From Chlamydiota bacterium (GTDB lineage: Bacteria > Chlamydiota > Chlamydiia > Chlamydiales > Parachlamydiaceae), in contig JABDDC010000001.1 of NCBI GenBank assembly GCA_013287815.1, positions 79,046 to 143,045 of the forward strand: a DNA stretch of 64,000 nucleotides. Reading direction: 5' to 3'. The position numbers were made by a program, and so were the translations under genes. The notes under the pieces are model-generated. The model had not been told where the DNA came from and ran no database searches. It saw nothing but the letters and a program-made list of their open reading frames with translations. Below are positions 1 to 12,000 of this stretch, piece after piece (position 1 is the stretch's first letter; every line of letters begins with the position of its first letter).

Positions 1-1415
1 ATCTGACTGACTAAATTCTTGATGAAGTTCGACTTTGGATTAGCCAAGATCCTTGCAATACGGGAAAAATCAGGGTTCATATTTGTTAGTTGATCGATTT
101 TTATATCTAAAATTGGTCTGATGAAATCCTGGTAGATCTGCTGTTGACGTAGCTGTACATTGTTCTTTGGTAAAGATTTCAATTCCATGGCATTAGGTTG
201 GGAACGGATAAAAGTTTCTATTATATCGTAGTTTACCTGGTCATTAGGCTGGATAACCGCCTCAATTTCTTTTGGGAGAAGCTGACGGGCCTGAAGATAG
301 GCGTCCCCATAACGGGTCTGTTTAGCGATGACTACAGGGTCTTTAGACTCCCCTATCGTACTGAGAGATCCTTCAACTTTCAGTTCGTCCAGAACTCTGA
401 TCCACGTTGCAAGAAGGCTCTGCTCAGAGAATACGTTATAAGGGATGGAAGAGAGCTCCTCGAGTGAAATTTCTATACTTGGAATAGAGCCTATGAGTCC
501 GTCCCACTCCTTCTGAATTTTTTGTAAAGATGAGAATTCCGAGTTATTAAATTCACTATTTACTTGCCATAATTCCTCCGGAACCAGGTCATTATTTTCA
601 CCGATCCAGTCTTGATGGTCTGAATGGCTAGCATTAAGAATATCAAATAGCAGAGCCGCCTGATGTATCTTAGGCTCATTTCTCATGATGCGTGTCTCAT
701 GAGTGTTATAAATTTTACCGCTCATTTTTTTATAAATGGCAAGAAACTGTACTTCTAACGAATCGTAGATTGTTTTGCGTAGCTCTGTTTCAGTGAAAAT
801 TTCTTCATGTTTTTTTCTTCCTGCATTTAATTTCGCATGGAGATTTTTTACAATAGATTCGGTCGCTTCATCGCTCTTCTTCCAGGATTCTTGAAGTTGC
901 TTAATATTTTTAACTGAAGAGAAATAGGTGTGGGTAAACTTTTTGACAGCCGGATCCAGATATAATATAGATGAGATCCAATATTGAAGCTGTCTAAAGA
1001 TTTTGACAATGAGATTCCCTTTTTTGATTGCTTCAGTCTCAGGATGTATCCTGAAAGGAGAGGGAATCAAGGCAGGGACCAGTTTGTCCAGATTAGGAAT
1101 GCCAATGCGGTGGATCATTTGAACCAATTCCTTGAGTCGAAGGACCGATTCGGAATTCATACTCCCTTGGTCAAAGGGTGTATCTTCATTTGCTTTCTTT
1201 ATGAGAATGTCAACATCATCTGTTTCTTGATCGACTACAAAACTTATGCTAGCAACATTTATTAATTCTCTTTGTGGTATAAAATCGATAATTTCATCGG
1301 TAATCTGATTGATTTTTTGTTTTATGAGTAGATCAACTTCTTTATTTACTGTTGAAGAATAGGTGATAAGATGAATTTTATTATTCAATCCTGACGCTTG
1401 TATTTCTATTTTCAT
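1..1415 (-). CDS. Large protein of unknown function, N-terminal 471 residues (runs off left edge)
   Basis: An uninterrupted reading frame runs leftward from an ATG at 1413-1415 to the window edge, so only the first 471 residues are visible. I do not recognise a family. The start is MKIEIQASGLNNKIHLI, followed by a short beta-rich stretch and then long charged helices of coiled-coil type. No signal peptide or membrane segment is seen. A good ribosome site (GAGG) lies 6 nt upstream in the leader GAGGTTTTTATG, identical to the leader of the 3248-residue gene at 6025-15771 and of the small membrane protein at 21715. The N-terminal layout vaguely resembles that of the giant protein (basic start, a VDLLI-like segment, then a beta strand pair), so a distant paralog is possible but unproven. 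Confidence 0.75.
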   Translation of the reverse strand, partial: MKIEIQASGLNNKIHLITYSSTVNKEVDLLIKQKINQITDEIIDFIPQRELINVASISFVVDQETDDVDILIKKANEDTPFDQGSMNSESVLRLKELVQMIHRIGIPNLDKLVPALIPSPFRIHPETEAIKKGNLIVKIFRQLQYWISSILYLDPAVKKFTHTYFSSVKNIKQLQESWKKSDEATESIVKNLHAKLNAGRKKHEEIFTETELRKTIYDSLEVQFLAIYKKMSGKIYNTHETRIMRNEPKIHQAALLFDILNASHSDHQDWIGENNDLVPEELWQVNSEFNNSEFSSLQKIQKEWDGLIGSIPSIEISLEELSSIPYNVFSEQSLLATWIRVLDELKVEGSLSTIGESKDPVVIAKQTRYGDAYLQARQLLPKEIEAVIQPNDQVNYDIIETFIRSQPNAMELKSLPKNNVQLRQQQIYQDFIRPILDIKIDQLTNMNPDFSRIARILANPKSNFIKNLVSQ

Positions 1416-1592
1416 AAAAACCTCGCACTTTTGATACTATAAAACAACAACTTCATTATATCATGTTAATAACATTTTAAAGAATAGATATATCAAACAA
1501 AAATAATACATCTGAAGAGCATGAGATATTTATAATTCTTAACATATTTATATTAAGTAGATTACACTAATTCAAATAAATATAAGACTTCT

Positions 1593-3665
1593 TTAACTTG
1601 CCAACTTCTCGATGGCGGACTGACTGGACTGCAGGGTATTGAAGGGTGATTGACAAACGCCATTATGGCAAATATAGAGAGTGGTCTTATCCTGTCGGGC
1701 TTCCTGTTCTTTGATTGACGGAATAAGCTCTTCCAAGTCGACATCCTGGCTTTGCCAGACAATCGACTTATGGGCGATAAAGTTGGAATAGATCAAATGC
1801 TTAAGCTCGACCTCATTCTGCCGATTGGAATTCAAGGCGATGACGAGTGATGACGCCTTTCTATCGTAATAGCGCTGCAGATTCATCACATGATAACAAT
1901 AACCTGGCGGGTAGCTGTCAAGATATTCACCGACGGCGCGCAGGATATCTTCTGCCTGATTCATGTATTGTTCTCTACCGGTGATCTGATATAGCCTGAG
2001 AAGATTTTCGCAATGGATTGCATTGCCGGATGGCTCAGCGCCATCGGCAAACTGACATTTGCGCAAGATAAGGTTTTTATCTGTTCCATCGGTCTGGTAG
2101 AAAGCTCCTCCTTCCGATTTGTAGTTATTTTTGAGGATTTCAGCCATCTCCAAAGCCCACTGAAGCCATTCGGTGCCAGCATTGGATTCAAATAAAGAGA
2201 TACAGGCACGGATCATAAAGGCGTATTCATCCAGTCCGCCGGCGAACATCGGCTGACCATCGCGCCAGCGACGCAAGAGCTTCTCATCCTGCCAGAGGTT
2301 ATTTTTGATGAAGTTAGCCCCTTTAATTGCCGCTGTCAGATAGGGTCCATATTCAAGTGCATTGGCTGCCTCAGCCAGAGTGTAGATGATTAATCCGTTC
2401 CATGAACTTAACACTTTGTCATCTTTAAGGGGGTGAATTCGTTTTTCCCGTACTTCCCACATTTTTTTTCTTTGCTCGGAAAATTGCTTATCGAGTTGCT
2501 CTGCATCGAGTCGTTGGTGATCTGCGAATTCTTGCAGGGAAAGTGGTGTGTTAAGGATGTTGCGTCCTTCAAAATTTCCTGATGGAGTAATGTCGTAGAA
2601 TTGGCAGAACAACTCTGCTTTTGATCCTAAAACTTTTAAAATTTCATCATAGGTCCAAGTGTAGAAAAATCCCTCATGTCCCTCGGAATCGGCATCTTCG
2701 GCCGAGAAAAATCCACCTTGCGGATGGGTCATATCGCGGATGACATAATTGAGAACCTCTTGGCACACTTGCTTGTAGAGCGGTTTTTTTGTCAGCTGCC
2801 ACGCTTCCATGTAAGCTTGCGAAAGGATGGCGTTATCATAAAGCATCTTTTCGAAATGGGGAACGAGCCATTTTTCATCGACACTATAGCGTGAGAAGCC
2901 ACCACCCAGATGGTCGAAGATACCTCCACGATGAAGCATATCAAGGGTTTTCTCTACCAGAAAAAGGGATCGGCTGTCTTTCGTCATCGCATAGTTGCGG
3001 AGCATGAAGCTGTATTGATATCCGATGGGGAACTTGGGTGCTCCTTTGATGCCGCCGTACCTTGGATCAGCCATTTTGAAGATCAGCTCTGCAGCTGTCA
3101 TCACTTGTGAATCGTTAGGTAATTCCTCTCCCACTGTGTGGACGCTTTCTGCAAAAATCTCTACAATCTTCCCTGCCTGAGAGATTACTTTCTCCCTTTC
3201 ATCACTCGTCCATAACTCCTCGATGCGGGCAACCAGATCGGTCAGTCCCATCAGTCCATGGCTGCTATAAGGAGGGAGATAGGTTGCAGCGAAGAAAGGT
3301 TGTAGTTCAGGTGTCAAGATGACCGTTAAAGGCCATCCTGCTGCTCCGGCCATCATACTCTGGGCAAATTCCATATATAGGCTATCGACATCAGGAAGTT
3401 CTTCACGGTCCACTTTGATATTGATGAAAGCCTGATTCATGAGCTGGGCCACTTCCATATTTTCAAACGATTCCCTCTCCATCACATGGCACCAATGGCA
3501 GGTGGCATAGCCTATTGAAAGGAAAATTGGTTTGTCCTGTTCTTTTGCGATATCGAAAGCTTCCTGTCCCCATGGATACCAGTCGACAGGATTATGGGAG
3601 TGCTGTAAAAGATATGGTGATTTTTGATGGACCAATCGATTGGAATAGAGGGGCTGTTCGCTCAT
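1593..3665 (-). CDS. YyaL/SPATA20-family protein (DUF255 thioredoxin-like domain plus alpha/alpha-barrel)
   Basis: This 690-residue protein matches the YyaL/SPATA20 family in length and order. An N-terminal thioredoxin-like domain starts with [21 protein letters not shown] and carries the CHWCHVM redox-like motif near residue 58. A long helical region follows, of the kind found in N-acylglucosamine epimerases and glycosidases, with [17 protein letters not shown] and [19 protein letters not shown]. The biochemical role of the family is unsettled; redox or sugar processing has been suggested. No signal peptide is seen, so it is probably cytoplasmic. It is transcribed away from the lipoprotein pair at 3826. 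About 180 bp of AT-rich DNA separate it from the edge gene on the same strand. Confidence 0.92.
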   Translation of the reverse strand: MSEQPLYSNRLVHQKSPYLLQHSHNPVDWYPWGQEAFDIAKEQDKPIFLSIGYATCHWCHVMERESFENMEVAQLMNQAFINIKVDREELPDVDSLYMEFAQSMMAGAAGWPLTVILTPELQPFFAATYLPPYSSHGLMGLTDLVARIEELWTSDEREKVISQAGKIVEIFAESVHTVGEELPNDSQVMTAAELIFKMADPRYGGIKGAPKFPIGYQYSFMLRNYAMTKDSRSLFLVEKTLDMLHRGGIFDHLGGGFSRYSVDEKWLVPHFEKMLYDNAILSQAYMEAWQLTKKPLYKQVCQEVLNYVIRDMTHPQGGFFSAEDADSEGHEGFFYTWTYDEILKVLGSKAELFCQFYDITPSGNFEGRNILNTPLSLQEFADHQRLDAEQLDKQFSEQRKKMWEVREKRIHPLKDDKVLSSWNGLIIYTLAEAANALEYGPYLTAAIKGANFIKNNLWQDEKLLRRWRDGQPMFAGGLDEYAFMIRACISLFESNAGTEWLQWALEMAEILKNNYKSEGGAFYQTDGTDKNLILRKCQFADGAEPSGNAIHCENLLRLYQITGREQYMNQAEDILRAVGEYLDSYPPGYCYHVMNLQRYYDRKASSLVIALNSNRQNEVELKHLIYSNFIAHKSIVWQSQDVDLEELIPSIKEQEARQDKTTLYICHNGVCQSPFNTLQSSQSAIEKLAS

Positions 3666-3749
3666 GGAATAACTCTTTTAGTTTCAATTTTGTTATATAG
3701 TTTAGCGATAAAAAAGGGAAGGAAGAAATTAGGAGATGGTCCCTTCTAG

Positions 3750-3768
3750 GATTCGGAGTAGGTACGAG
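3750..3768 (+). repeat. Dispersed 19-bp motif (family C), copy 1
   Basis: GATTCGGAGTAGGTACGAG lies in the 5' region of the lipoprotein gene. The same word, whole or nearly so, recurs at 45337-45355, 45721-45738 (inverted), 55498-55513 and 59909-59927, and more diverged at 41274-41286 (inverted). It is a dispersed intergenic repeat, not a coding feature, and argues against using the ATG at 3736 as a start. Confidence 0.8.
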
Positions 3769-3825
3769 GGATTGAACTTTAATGAACTATGCGATACATT
3801 ACTTCCCTTCACACGGAGATTATTT

Positions 3826-5142
3826 ATGAGACTCATGCTACTTGTCGTTTTTGGTGCAGCATTGACTCTCCTTTCCGGCTGCTCCAAGTCGGTCCTCGAA
3901 GAGAGAGGCCCTTACCTAAGAGCATATCATACAGGAAACCTCTATGAAGCCGAAACCATCGAGACAAATGCGATTCGGCAAGAGCTGCCCCAAACCCAGT
4001 TTGAGCTTTCTAAAAACTCGAGCTGGCTACTTCTAGACCGTGCCATGACCCGCTTTACTGCAGGCGACGCCACAGGCGCAATAGAAGACTATTCCATTGC
4101 GCTAGTCGCCATGGACTACTATAGCAAAAGGGTCCTTGGCGAACAGGCAGCGCAGCTGATGCTGCAAGATGAAGTAGGTGCTTATCAAGCACCTGACTAT
4201 GAACAGGTATTAGCACGCGTTTATTTTGCCCTGGCCCTGCTCCAAAATGGGGATCAGGGAAATGCGTATGCGATCCTTCGCCAAGCCGAAGAATACCAAC
4301 AAGAAAAGCAGAATTTTTACTCCAAAATCCCTTTTGCGAAACAATACCACGTCCAACAAAACGGACTCTCCAAATACCTCTTTGCGCTCCTATCGGAGAA
4401 GAAAGGGGACCTCTCTAACGCCAAGATCCTATACGAACAGGCAGCCGCACTCATCCCCTGCAGCAGTGAAGTCCCCTTTGCTCCCGCACCCTCGCCAGAC
4501 CTTGCTACCATCCTCATTCTTTGTCATAATGGGAACTCACCTTACAAAATTTCAACTGAATGCCCCGCATCGCAAGCTTCTGCCATTGCTTTGGAAATAC
4601 TAATGGCCAGCAGCGGTGTCAGACCATCTTGTTCGGCCCTTCCAGGCATCCCTGTGCCTGCCTTATGCCGCTGGCCAGGATCGAATCCACAGCCTACCTT
4701 TGCCAAGATTGGTGACTGCCGGCTTCCACTATTCCCTTTCTTCAATATCATCAGGGCTGCTGAATTTGAACTTGAACAGGACCGTCCGTTTATCGTGGCC
4801 CGTGGCGTCGCCCGACTGATCATCCGCCGCGCGGCCGTCAGCCTCCTGGAAAATCAGGATCCTTGCCTGAGAATGATCGTCGACTGCACCATGTTTATTG
4901 CCAACGCAACGACAAGAGTCGACACCAGATCTTGGACCACATTGCCAGCTTTTATCGATGTGGCCCGCTTCGATGTCGAACCCGGATGCCAAACCCTGGC
5001 TATTCAGGTGGAAGGGGCCGGTGCCGAAGAGAAAATCATTCAGTTAAACCTTAAAAAATCAGAATTGTGCATCATCAACGTTTTTAATCTTCACCCCGGG
5101 GTGAGACGTTTTGTAGTCCCCTTCCGGTATTTAGCCAATTAA
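3826..5142 (+). CDS. TPR-containing lipoprotein (COG3014-like)
   Basis: The start at 3826 is preferred over the in-frame ATG at 3736. It has GGAG eight nt upstream and gives a lipoprotein signal (MRLMLLVVFGAALTLLSGC, lipobox LSGC), whereas the 5' extension falls in a dispersed repeat. The mature protein has 438 residues counting the signal. Its first half is TPR-like: RAMTRFTAGDATGAIEDYSIAL, then YFALALLQNGDQGNAYAIL, then KGDLSNAKILYEQAAALIP. Its second half is beta-rich. COG3014-type lipoproteins are often encoded next to LpoB-like proteins, as here (12 bp gap to the next gene). A role with the outer or inner membrane face of envelope synthesis is inferred. Confidence 0.82.
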   Translation: MRLMLLVVFGAALTLLSGCSKSVLEERGPYLRAYHTGNLYEAETIETNAIRQELPQTQFELSKNSSWLLLDRAMTRFTAGDATGAIEDYSIALVAMDYYSKRVLGEQAAQLMLQDEVGAYQAPDYEQVLARVYFALALLQNGDQGNAYAILRQAEEYQQEKQNFYSKIPFAKQYHVQQNGLSKYLFALLSEKKGDLSNAKILYEQAAALIPCSSEVPFAPAPSPDLATILILCHNGNSPYKISTECPASQASAIALEILMASSGVRPSCSALPGIPVPALCRWPGSNPQPTFAKIGDCRLPLFPFFNIIRAAEFELEQDRPFIVARGVARLIIRRAAVSLLENQDPCLRMIVDCTMFIANATTRVDTRSWTTLPAFIDVARFDVEPGCQTLAIQVEGAGAEEKIIQLNLKKSELCIINVFNLHPGVRRFVVPFRYLAN

Positions 5143-5153
5143 AGGAGTATTTT

Positions 5154-5759
5154 ATGAATAATTTATTAATGACTATGACTATTTTTTGTGCGCTGCTTTT
5201 TAGTTCCACCAGCTGCCGCCATCCAAGGACTGCTGTGGATATCACGCCTGGCAATTACCGCGAACAGCTCGACTGGCGTTACGGAGCTGCTGACATAAGG
5301 ATCCAGACCACAAAAATCAACCGCCAGCTGATGGACCGTTGGTACACCAAGACAGGTTATCAGATGAACGGCTGCAAACCTCGTATGGTTATCACTCAAA
5401 TCGACAACTGCACTGATCAGTATATCGCAACAGACATGATCAGGGATATCATCGAAGGGGTCGCTATCGACGATGGCCGCTATACCATCGTTGTGGGTAA
5501 TTCCTCAGATGAGCGCGAGATGAACTATCTCATGCAAAAGATTCAATGTGATCCCAAATACAGCAACTGCAGCCGACTGACACCCGGAATGGCTACAGCC
5601 CCGCAGTTCTTAGGCAAAATCAGGATCACCAAAGCCGTCCGTTCTGACTGCAACTACAACTACGAAGACTACCGTTTCACTGTCACCCTCTACGACATCG
5701 AAACGCAGGAAGCTATCGATTCCGCCTGGGATGTCCTCAGCAAGCGCGTAACGCGCTAA
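5154..5759 (+). CDS. LpoB-like lipoprotein (putative penicillin-binding-protein activator)
   Basis: A 201-residue lipoprotein with signal MNNLLMTMTIFCALLFSSTSC (lipobox STSC) and an AAGGAG ribosome site. The middle and end fit the LpoB/COG3417 pattern: an alpha/beta domain with DIRIQTTKINRQLMDRWY, then RYTIVVGNSSDEREMNYLM, and a final strand pair RFTVTLYDIETQEAIDSAWD. LpoB proteins activate bifunctional peptidoglycan synthases from the outer membrane. Several cysteines (near CDPKYSNC and SDCNYNY) could form disulfides outside the cytoplasm, which suits chlamydial envelopes. It forms an operon with the TPR lipoprotein 12 bp upstream. The assignment rests on pattern only; another small periplasmic lipoprotein family is possible. 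Confidence 0.6.
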   Translation: MNNLLMTMTIFCALLFSSTSCRHPRTAVDITPGNYREQLDWRYGAADIRIQTTKINRQLMDRWYTKTGYQMNGCKPRMVITQIDNCTDQYIATDMIRDIIEGVAIDDGRYTIVVGNSSDEREMNYLMQKIQCDPKYSNCSRLTPGMATAPQFLGKIRITKAVRSDCNYNYEDYRFTVTLYDIETQEAIDSAWDVLSKRVTR

Positions 5760-5781
5760 AATAAAATATGATCGAAAAACA

Positions 5782-6018
5782 TCACAGCCCCGATAGGGGC
5801 GTAAGATGCAACTCGCAACAAGTGCTTACGCTGCTTCCGCAGCTGTAATTATTTGTACCATTATACCCCACGCTCGAAGCCTAGGGGGCTTCTTCGCGCG
5901 GGGCTGACATCTTGCGCCGCTTCCGTGGCAATTCCAGTCATTCTTATGTTCTGACTTCAAAGCGGCTTCGCAGCCCTTAAACCTAAAAACGGCGTTTGGA
6001 AGGAGGTGCCAGATGCAA
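5782..6018. repeat. Intergenic palindromic DNA between convergent genes, with half of a family A repeat
   Basis: The gap between the LpoB-like gene and the end of the giant gene holds the small hairpin GCCCCGATAGGGGC near 5787 and a looser inverted pair (GGGGCGTAAGATG against CATCTTGCGCC near 5910). At 5985-6018 lies one arm of the dispersed family A repeat (AAACGGCGTTTGGAAGG, then GTGCCAGATGCAATCT), only a few bases from the giant gene's stop. It may serve as terminator for both genes, but it lacks a clear U-tract. Confidence 0.55.
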
Positions 6019-6024
6019 TCTAGG

Positions 6025-9000
6025 TTAAACGAGCACAGGCATTTCGAGTTCATCGAGGATGCTGCGGAGGGAAGATGTCTGGTAGGCGTCGGCAAAGCGT
6101 CGAGGTTTGGCAGCCAGGATATTTTTTTCGAAGAATTCACGAAATTCCTTTACTCCCTTTTCACTAACCCATACCTTGAGGGCATCTTGTTCTTCTTTGG
6201 AGGCAAACTCGATTTCTCCGTTGAAGAGCTTAGCCTGGACATAAAATCGGTAGAACTTATCCAGATCCGCTTTATCATTAAAAGGAAGGGTATCGGTACG
6301 GTCATTTCCGGTTTTGTAGACAATAACCGGTCGGCCGGCAGAAATAGCCACTTCCACAGCCTGGGAATTAGAAAGTTTCATATTGCTTTGTATGTATTCT
6401 TTGCAGCCGCCATGAGCCTCATGGATCGTAGGAATGAACATTGCCCAACGTGTATCAAGATATGGGGGTTTAAATTGCGCAATGAGGACATTCTTAACGA
6501 ATTTTCTATTGGAGTAGAAGGTCATTTGAGGAGGACCCACAGCTTTGTATTTTGGCAAATTCCTTTCAAATACCGCGGAGGTGTAAATATCGTTATCAAA
6601 AAATGCAACACCATCAGCCAATCGTCTTGTTGTTTCTGAATAAAAGCCGTTACCCATCATAACATTTTCGATATCAATACTTCCCAAGGCATTGACATCA
6701 CCAGAACCTGCTTGTCCGGTTTGGACGATGGGGATATTGACTTCAGCCTGTGTTTCAGTTTGTGATTGAGTTTCTGTCTCAATCATCATTTCGGCTTCGA
6801 GTTCCATTTCAGCTTCGGCTTCCTGTTCGACTTCAGCACCGCCGGCAACCGCTATCTGCACTTCGTTGGGGAACCAGTCCGTAGGTTTATCAGGCCTGAT
6901 TTCAATAGCATTTTTAATTTCTTTGAATCGATTGGCGGAATCTTGTAAGTCTAGTTCCTCAAAGACATTTACAATCCCTTCGCATTTGCGAGCTTCCTTA
7001 ATTTGTAAGTCATCGAAGATATCGCCTGGTTTTTCTGATGTTTTTAGTTTTCCATATTGAGCATAGGCATCTTCCGGATTTTTCTTCTTAACGAAGAAGC
7101 CGGCATCGCCTGTGGCTAATTTCGTAGCGACTTTGTAGATGGTTTCATCTGAAGCATTGCCTGCAACAACACGAAGGAATTCAGGCAGGATAGCACGTTT
7201 CACAGTACTTTGGATTTTGTCTTTCTCAGCTCTGTAGTTATCATCCGCCTCTCTGATGGTCTCATTCGTGAGGCAGAATTTGTAGACATCTTCCTTGGTT
7301 AATTCTCTTTGCTCACCATTTAAAATTAGCTCTTTAACCTCTCTGGAGACTGCCAGGGCAACACGCTGGTCCTGGTGCAGCTGTCTTAAGCGCCACACAG
7401 CCTGGAAGAGGTCTCTGATGAAGGTATTGGGTCCGATGGTGACGATGGCTTGGGCTTTTTTACCCTGCTTGATGTCGGCACCAACAGTATGGGCCTGGTC
7501 ATAGAGGGTGATGTTGTTCATCAAGTCTGTACTTTCGGCAAAGGCAATAGGCAGCGGCTTGCCGTCGTCCCCAACTTTTTTGACGATTTTTCCGGAAGCA
7601 TCGAAGTAGATGCTGGCATAGACTTTTTTACCTTCTTCTTTAGCTAATTGTAGTGCCTTATCGGCAAATTCTTTATTGCTGGTGCCTCTTAAATAAGCAC
7701 CAGTATCTACAACAGCCTGGTAGTTACCCAGGACGTCCAGATTGGATACGATAGATTCGATCGGTTTTTTGGCATCAAATTCAAATTCGAGAACGGGAAC
7801 GTTTCTTCCTAGCATGAGTTCCCATGTCATGCCGTCGGTACCTTTATTCAATTGCGCATCGATTTTGTCATTGTAGGCGTTCTTGTTCCAGGGGGTGCCT
7901 GTAAATCCGTTGAATTCGTTGACTTCGGCTACATCCGTGGAATTAGATGTGATTTGTGAGTTGAACCGCCTCATCTCACCGACGACATATTTATGGCAGA
8001 AGACCGCTCTACCCATTGGGCTTTCATTCAGAGCTGCGACCACAGATGCAACCGAATTAGGAGAGTCCATGGTGGCTAGGGTGATATTTTTCCCTAGTTT
8101 ATTGTCGGGATCGATGCGCTTGATAAAAGCATCAAAATCCCTAGCCCCTTGCGTGTCGAGAATGTTGGAGAAGGAATCCTCGTCTTTGCTCTTCAGTTCC
8201 ATAATAGCCCTATTTCTCATGCCGGCAATGATTTGGTAGACCTGCTCGTAGCTGACACCTCTTTGAACATAGTCTTGATAGGTGAAGCTCATCCGTTCGA
8301 CATCATCGTCAAATTCGGATCCGACATTGGGTATATCACTTGATTTGGCTGGGATAGTCCATATTTTAGAAACAGGGTCGCGGATATAGTTTACTTGGCC
8401 GGTTTTCCCGAGCGTTTTGCCAAAGCCGACATCAAAAAACGCTTTCATAGAGGTAATTTTTTTGAATAAATCCGGAGTGGACTTTTCTATTGAATAGACC
8501 CAGGCTTCTGTTTCTACGGCGTTTGGATCATTCATTAAGTAGTTGATCAGATCCTCTTTGGTTTTTTGATATCCCGAGCCCTGTATTTCATTGAAATGAT
8601 AACCGGCTACTTCTTTTGCCAGGTTCTTCATTTTTTCTTTAAGCTGTACAGGGGAGAATGACTCCGCTTGTGTATTGGCCAGAAAAGCTTCCCTCAAACT
8701 AAAAAGTTGGTCTCCTTTTTTTGCGTTCAAGATGATGGAAATTAATTCAAAGCCTACGTCTCCTTCAATTTTTCCAACAGGGACTTTATCTCCCATAGCG
8801 AAGTTAACCTCTTTTCTGATATCAAGACAGGCATCTACTTCATCGGCGATGATCGATGTTTTGTTATACAGTAGAGAGACGATTTTGGTCATGACCCTGA
8901 TCTGGTCGATGAGTTCTTTTTTCTTGTCGGCCAGAGCACCAGGCGCCATTTCGCCTAGTTGGTTGAGCATCATTTTGTATGCATTGATCACACCGAGTAC

Positions 9001-12000
9001 TGAACGTTTGGTTGAAATGAAGAAGCCTTTACCATTCATTGTTTCGAGAAGGTTTTTGTAGAGAATTTGCAAAGCTTCTACACTCTTATCAGACTTCAGT
9101 CCGAATTCCAGTTTGAACATCTCTTTGCCGAAAAGTTGCCTGTTGACGACGTCCAGATCGCGGCAGTTGGTCTCATATAGTTCTTCCGGTATTAACATGC
9201 CGACCAAGTTAGTGCCATCGGCCTTTTCTTCTGCTTCCAAAGGGAGCAGGACGGCTGTTTTACCGTAACCGGGCCTCAGTTGACGAACAGCATTAGGCTG
9301 ACTGACCATTTCTCGTTTGATGTCCACTTGTCCTTGCCTGAGGATGATATCCTGAATATATTCTATGTAGAGAAGGTTTTTATAGTCAGCATTGTCTGCT
9401 TTATTCAAAGAGTAGTACCGTTTAGTCTGTATGGTGTCATACAGCTCAGTTGCTATTTGCGAGCTTCCTTTTGAGTTGCCTTTGTCTCCGCATGAGTTGA
9501 TGTAGGTATCTGCCAGATCTACCACACGGTTAAGATGCTGGTGTTCTGTATAAAGACCGAGGTATTTGGTAATGTCTTCGTCAAGTTTATTAAGAACGGC
9601 TCGAGGCATCTCTGTTATACCCAACATTTTGAACGGATGATCGTTGTTCCAATCCTGATCAATGGCATTCCTTCTCCATAATAGTATCAAAGCATCCAGC
9701 GACGGCTTGATATCCTTACCGACGAGCCTGCGCATGGCTGAGAGACCTGCTTGAGTGTTGAACAGGTCGACATTTTGTAGAAGGTTGTGTTTCAAAACTT
9801 CTTCTTCTTTTCCAATGCGGTCCCTATCTTCATTCAGTCCTGCTTTCACTTTGATGGCATCTTCTTTGATGATTGAGACATCTTTACGACCGGCGTCAAA
9901 AGCATTAAAGTCTTCGCGGTTCTTTTTCGCGTTGCGGACATAGGCTTTTTCATTCGATTGCTCCAAATCGTCAAAAACTTGAGTACTAATTTGTTGTGCT
10001 GCTATGGGGAGGGGTTTTACAACGAAGAATGAATTAAATCGTGCCAGGACATTTTGACTGACAACAGGATTAATTTTAGATGGATCTGTTATAATCAATG
10101 CAGGACGGGGAGGCACTGGCTTATTACTAATAATGCTTTCCAACCGTTCTATTGATCTTACATCCCTTTCCTGGTTGTACTGGTTTAGTAGATAACCATA
10201 TTTTTGCAGATATGTTTGTCTGGGTGCAGGTACTATCTGTCTTGGAGGTGTCATCTTTTGTTTTGGTTGAGAGGCGGGCAACCCTTCAATCATGCTGAAC
10301 ACAGAGTTTAAAAGAAGAAGGGATTTGGCACCTTTTTTATCAATTAAGGTATCTAATAAAAAGGCTTTGAAGTCTTCTTTAAAATTGGTTTTGTTTGGTA
10401 AGTTGTTCCATGTTTCGTCGGCATAATCATGAATTTTTGAGCGCAAACTAAACGGTATTTTACCTATAGCTTCCATGAGGATTCTTGATCCTTCATTGAA
10501 ACGTTCCCCGGGCCTGAGATTTCTTTCAATAATTGCAAAATCGGTATCTTTCAAGTTAGAAATCACTGCGCCCAAATCATTTAAAGCTTCTACCCGAGTA
10601 GGTTTAAATAGCGGTCCTGCAAAAGAAGGAAGCATTCCCTCTTCGGGACCTAGAATCCCCTTTTTCTCGAGGTATTCTTCCACATCATCAAAGAAGCCGG
10701 GATTATCCTTGTCCTCTTTAATGGTCATCAGCTTCAATAGGAAGAACTGAGCATATTCAATGGCTTCTTTTTCAAGGGGGTCCAACTGAACTGTTTTAGA
10801 CAACTCTGATAACATTCTCACCTGATGGGTCACTTGCTTATATAGTTGCGAATTTTCATCTCCTTTTAGGATCTGGTTAAAGACATCCCGGAAGTTTTCA
10901 AGGACCCATCGTGGGTCTTTTGGGATAAATGGAGAGCGGTCTTTATCGTTTCCTTTATAGGACCAGATCAGCATCGCCGCATTGCGTATGCCAAAGACAT
11001 TGATTTTATTTTTATTCTTATCCATGAACTTCTGGAGCGGTATTTCAATAGCACGCACGGGCCTTGGCTCGAAGGTCCTGATGTGGTCATTGCCATGCTC
11101 TGTCATAAAAGCTTTGATCACTGTTTCAAATGCTTTTTCATCTTCAGGTCGAAGCCTTAAAGCTGGATCTAATGCTTCTGCTCCTGGTTGCTTATTAACT
11201 GCTTTGGTATAGACAGCATAGAGGTCCATGATCGTTTCAAGGCGATTTACTTTGTTGGAGTGGATTGCCACTGATTTGTAGTCTTCTCCAGCCTGGATAT
11301 TTTTCAGGCGGATATTGTTCAGCGCTCCTTCCCTAAAGAGTTCAAAGCGGAGTTTAAGGGCCGTTCCATTTGGTGAATCATCTTCCCACTTATCCATCCA
11401 ACTAAAGATTTGCTGATAATTACTACCATAGCCGGATATGGTCTTAGCCTTTTCAAGGTAGAAAGAAGCCGACTCGTAATCGCTGTGTGTCAGGGCCAAA
11501 TAGGACAAGTAGGCGTAGGCATCTCCCGTCTTTGCGTTAAGGCGGTTAGTTTCCATATCAACCTGATATTCATTAACGAGAGTTTTACTGAATTTTTTTG
11601 GCCTGAGTATATTCGGGATAGGAATGCTGTCCCCTTCGACGTTATACTCCATCTCAAATTCCCTGACGGGGATGAGAAGCCGTTCATCGCCATCTTTTTT
11701 AAACAGCTGATAGCCATCAAAGGTGGTTGGCAGTGCTTTGACTCCATAGGCAGGGTCTTTGACACCTGGACGTGTTCCAAATGGACTCAGCACATAACCT
11801 GGCAAGCTTCTGGTGGTGGCACCCGCCTCACCAATCTGGTATGAGAGTGCAGCGCCACTGGAAGCCAATTGGAAGCGTGCGAAATCTAGTTTGTTTGTCT
11901 TTTTATCTTTTCCAATGACCTGAATGAAATCAGGATCTTCAAAGCTGGTGAAATTGTCTAATTCTTTTGTCGTAGCATTTAACAGGTGTGAGTGATCAGA

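Noticed and set aside
984..1265. Plus-strand frame of 93 codons
   Set aside because: It lies entirely opposite the open minus-strand gene at the left edge, which has a ribosome site and runs without a stop for 1415 bases. The product has no family features.
6013..6639. Plus-strand frame of 208 codons at the end of the giant gene
   Set aside because: It is antisense to the giant coding sequence, begins inside a dispersed repeat arm and encodes no recognisable domain.
10475..10750. Plus-strand frame inside the giant gene
   Set aside because: Antisense to the giant protein's coding sequence, without ribosome site or homology.
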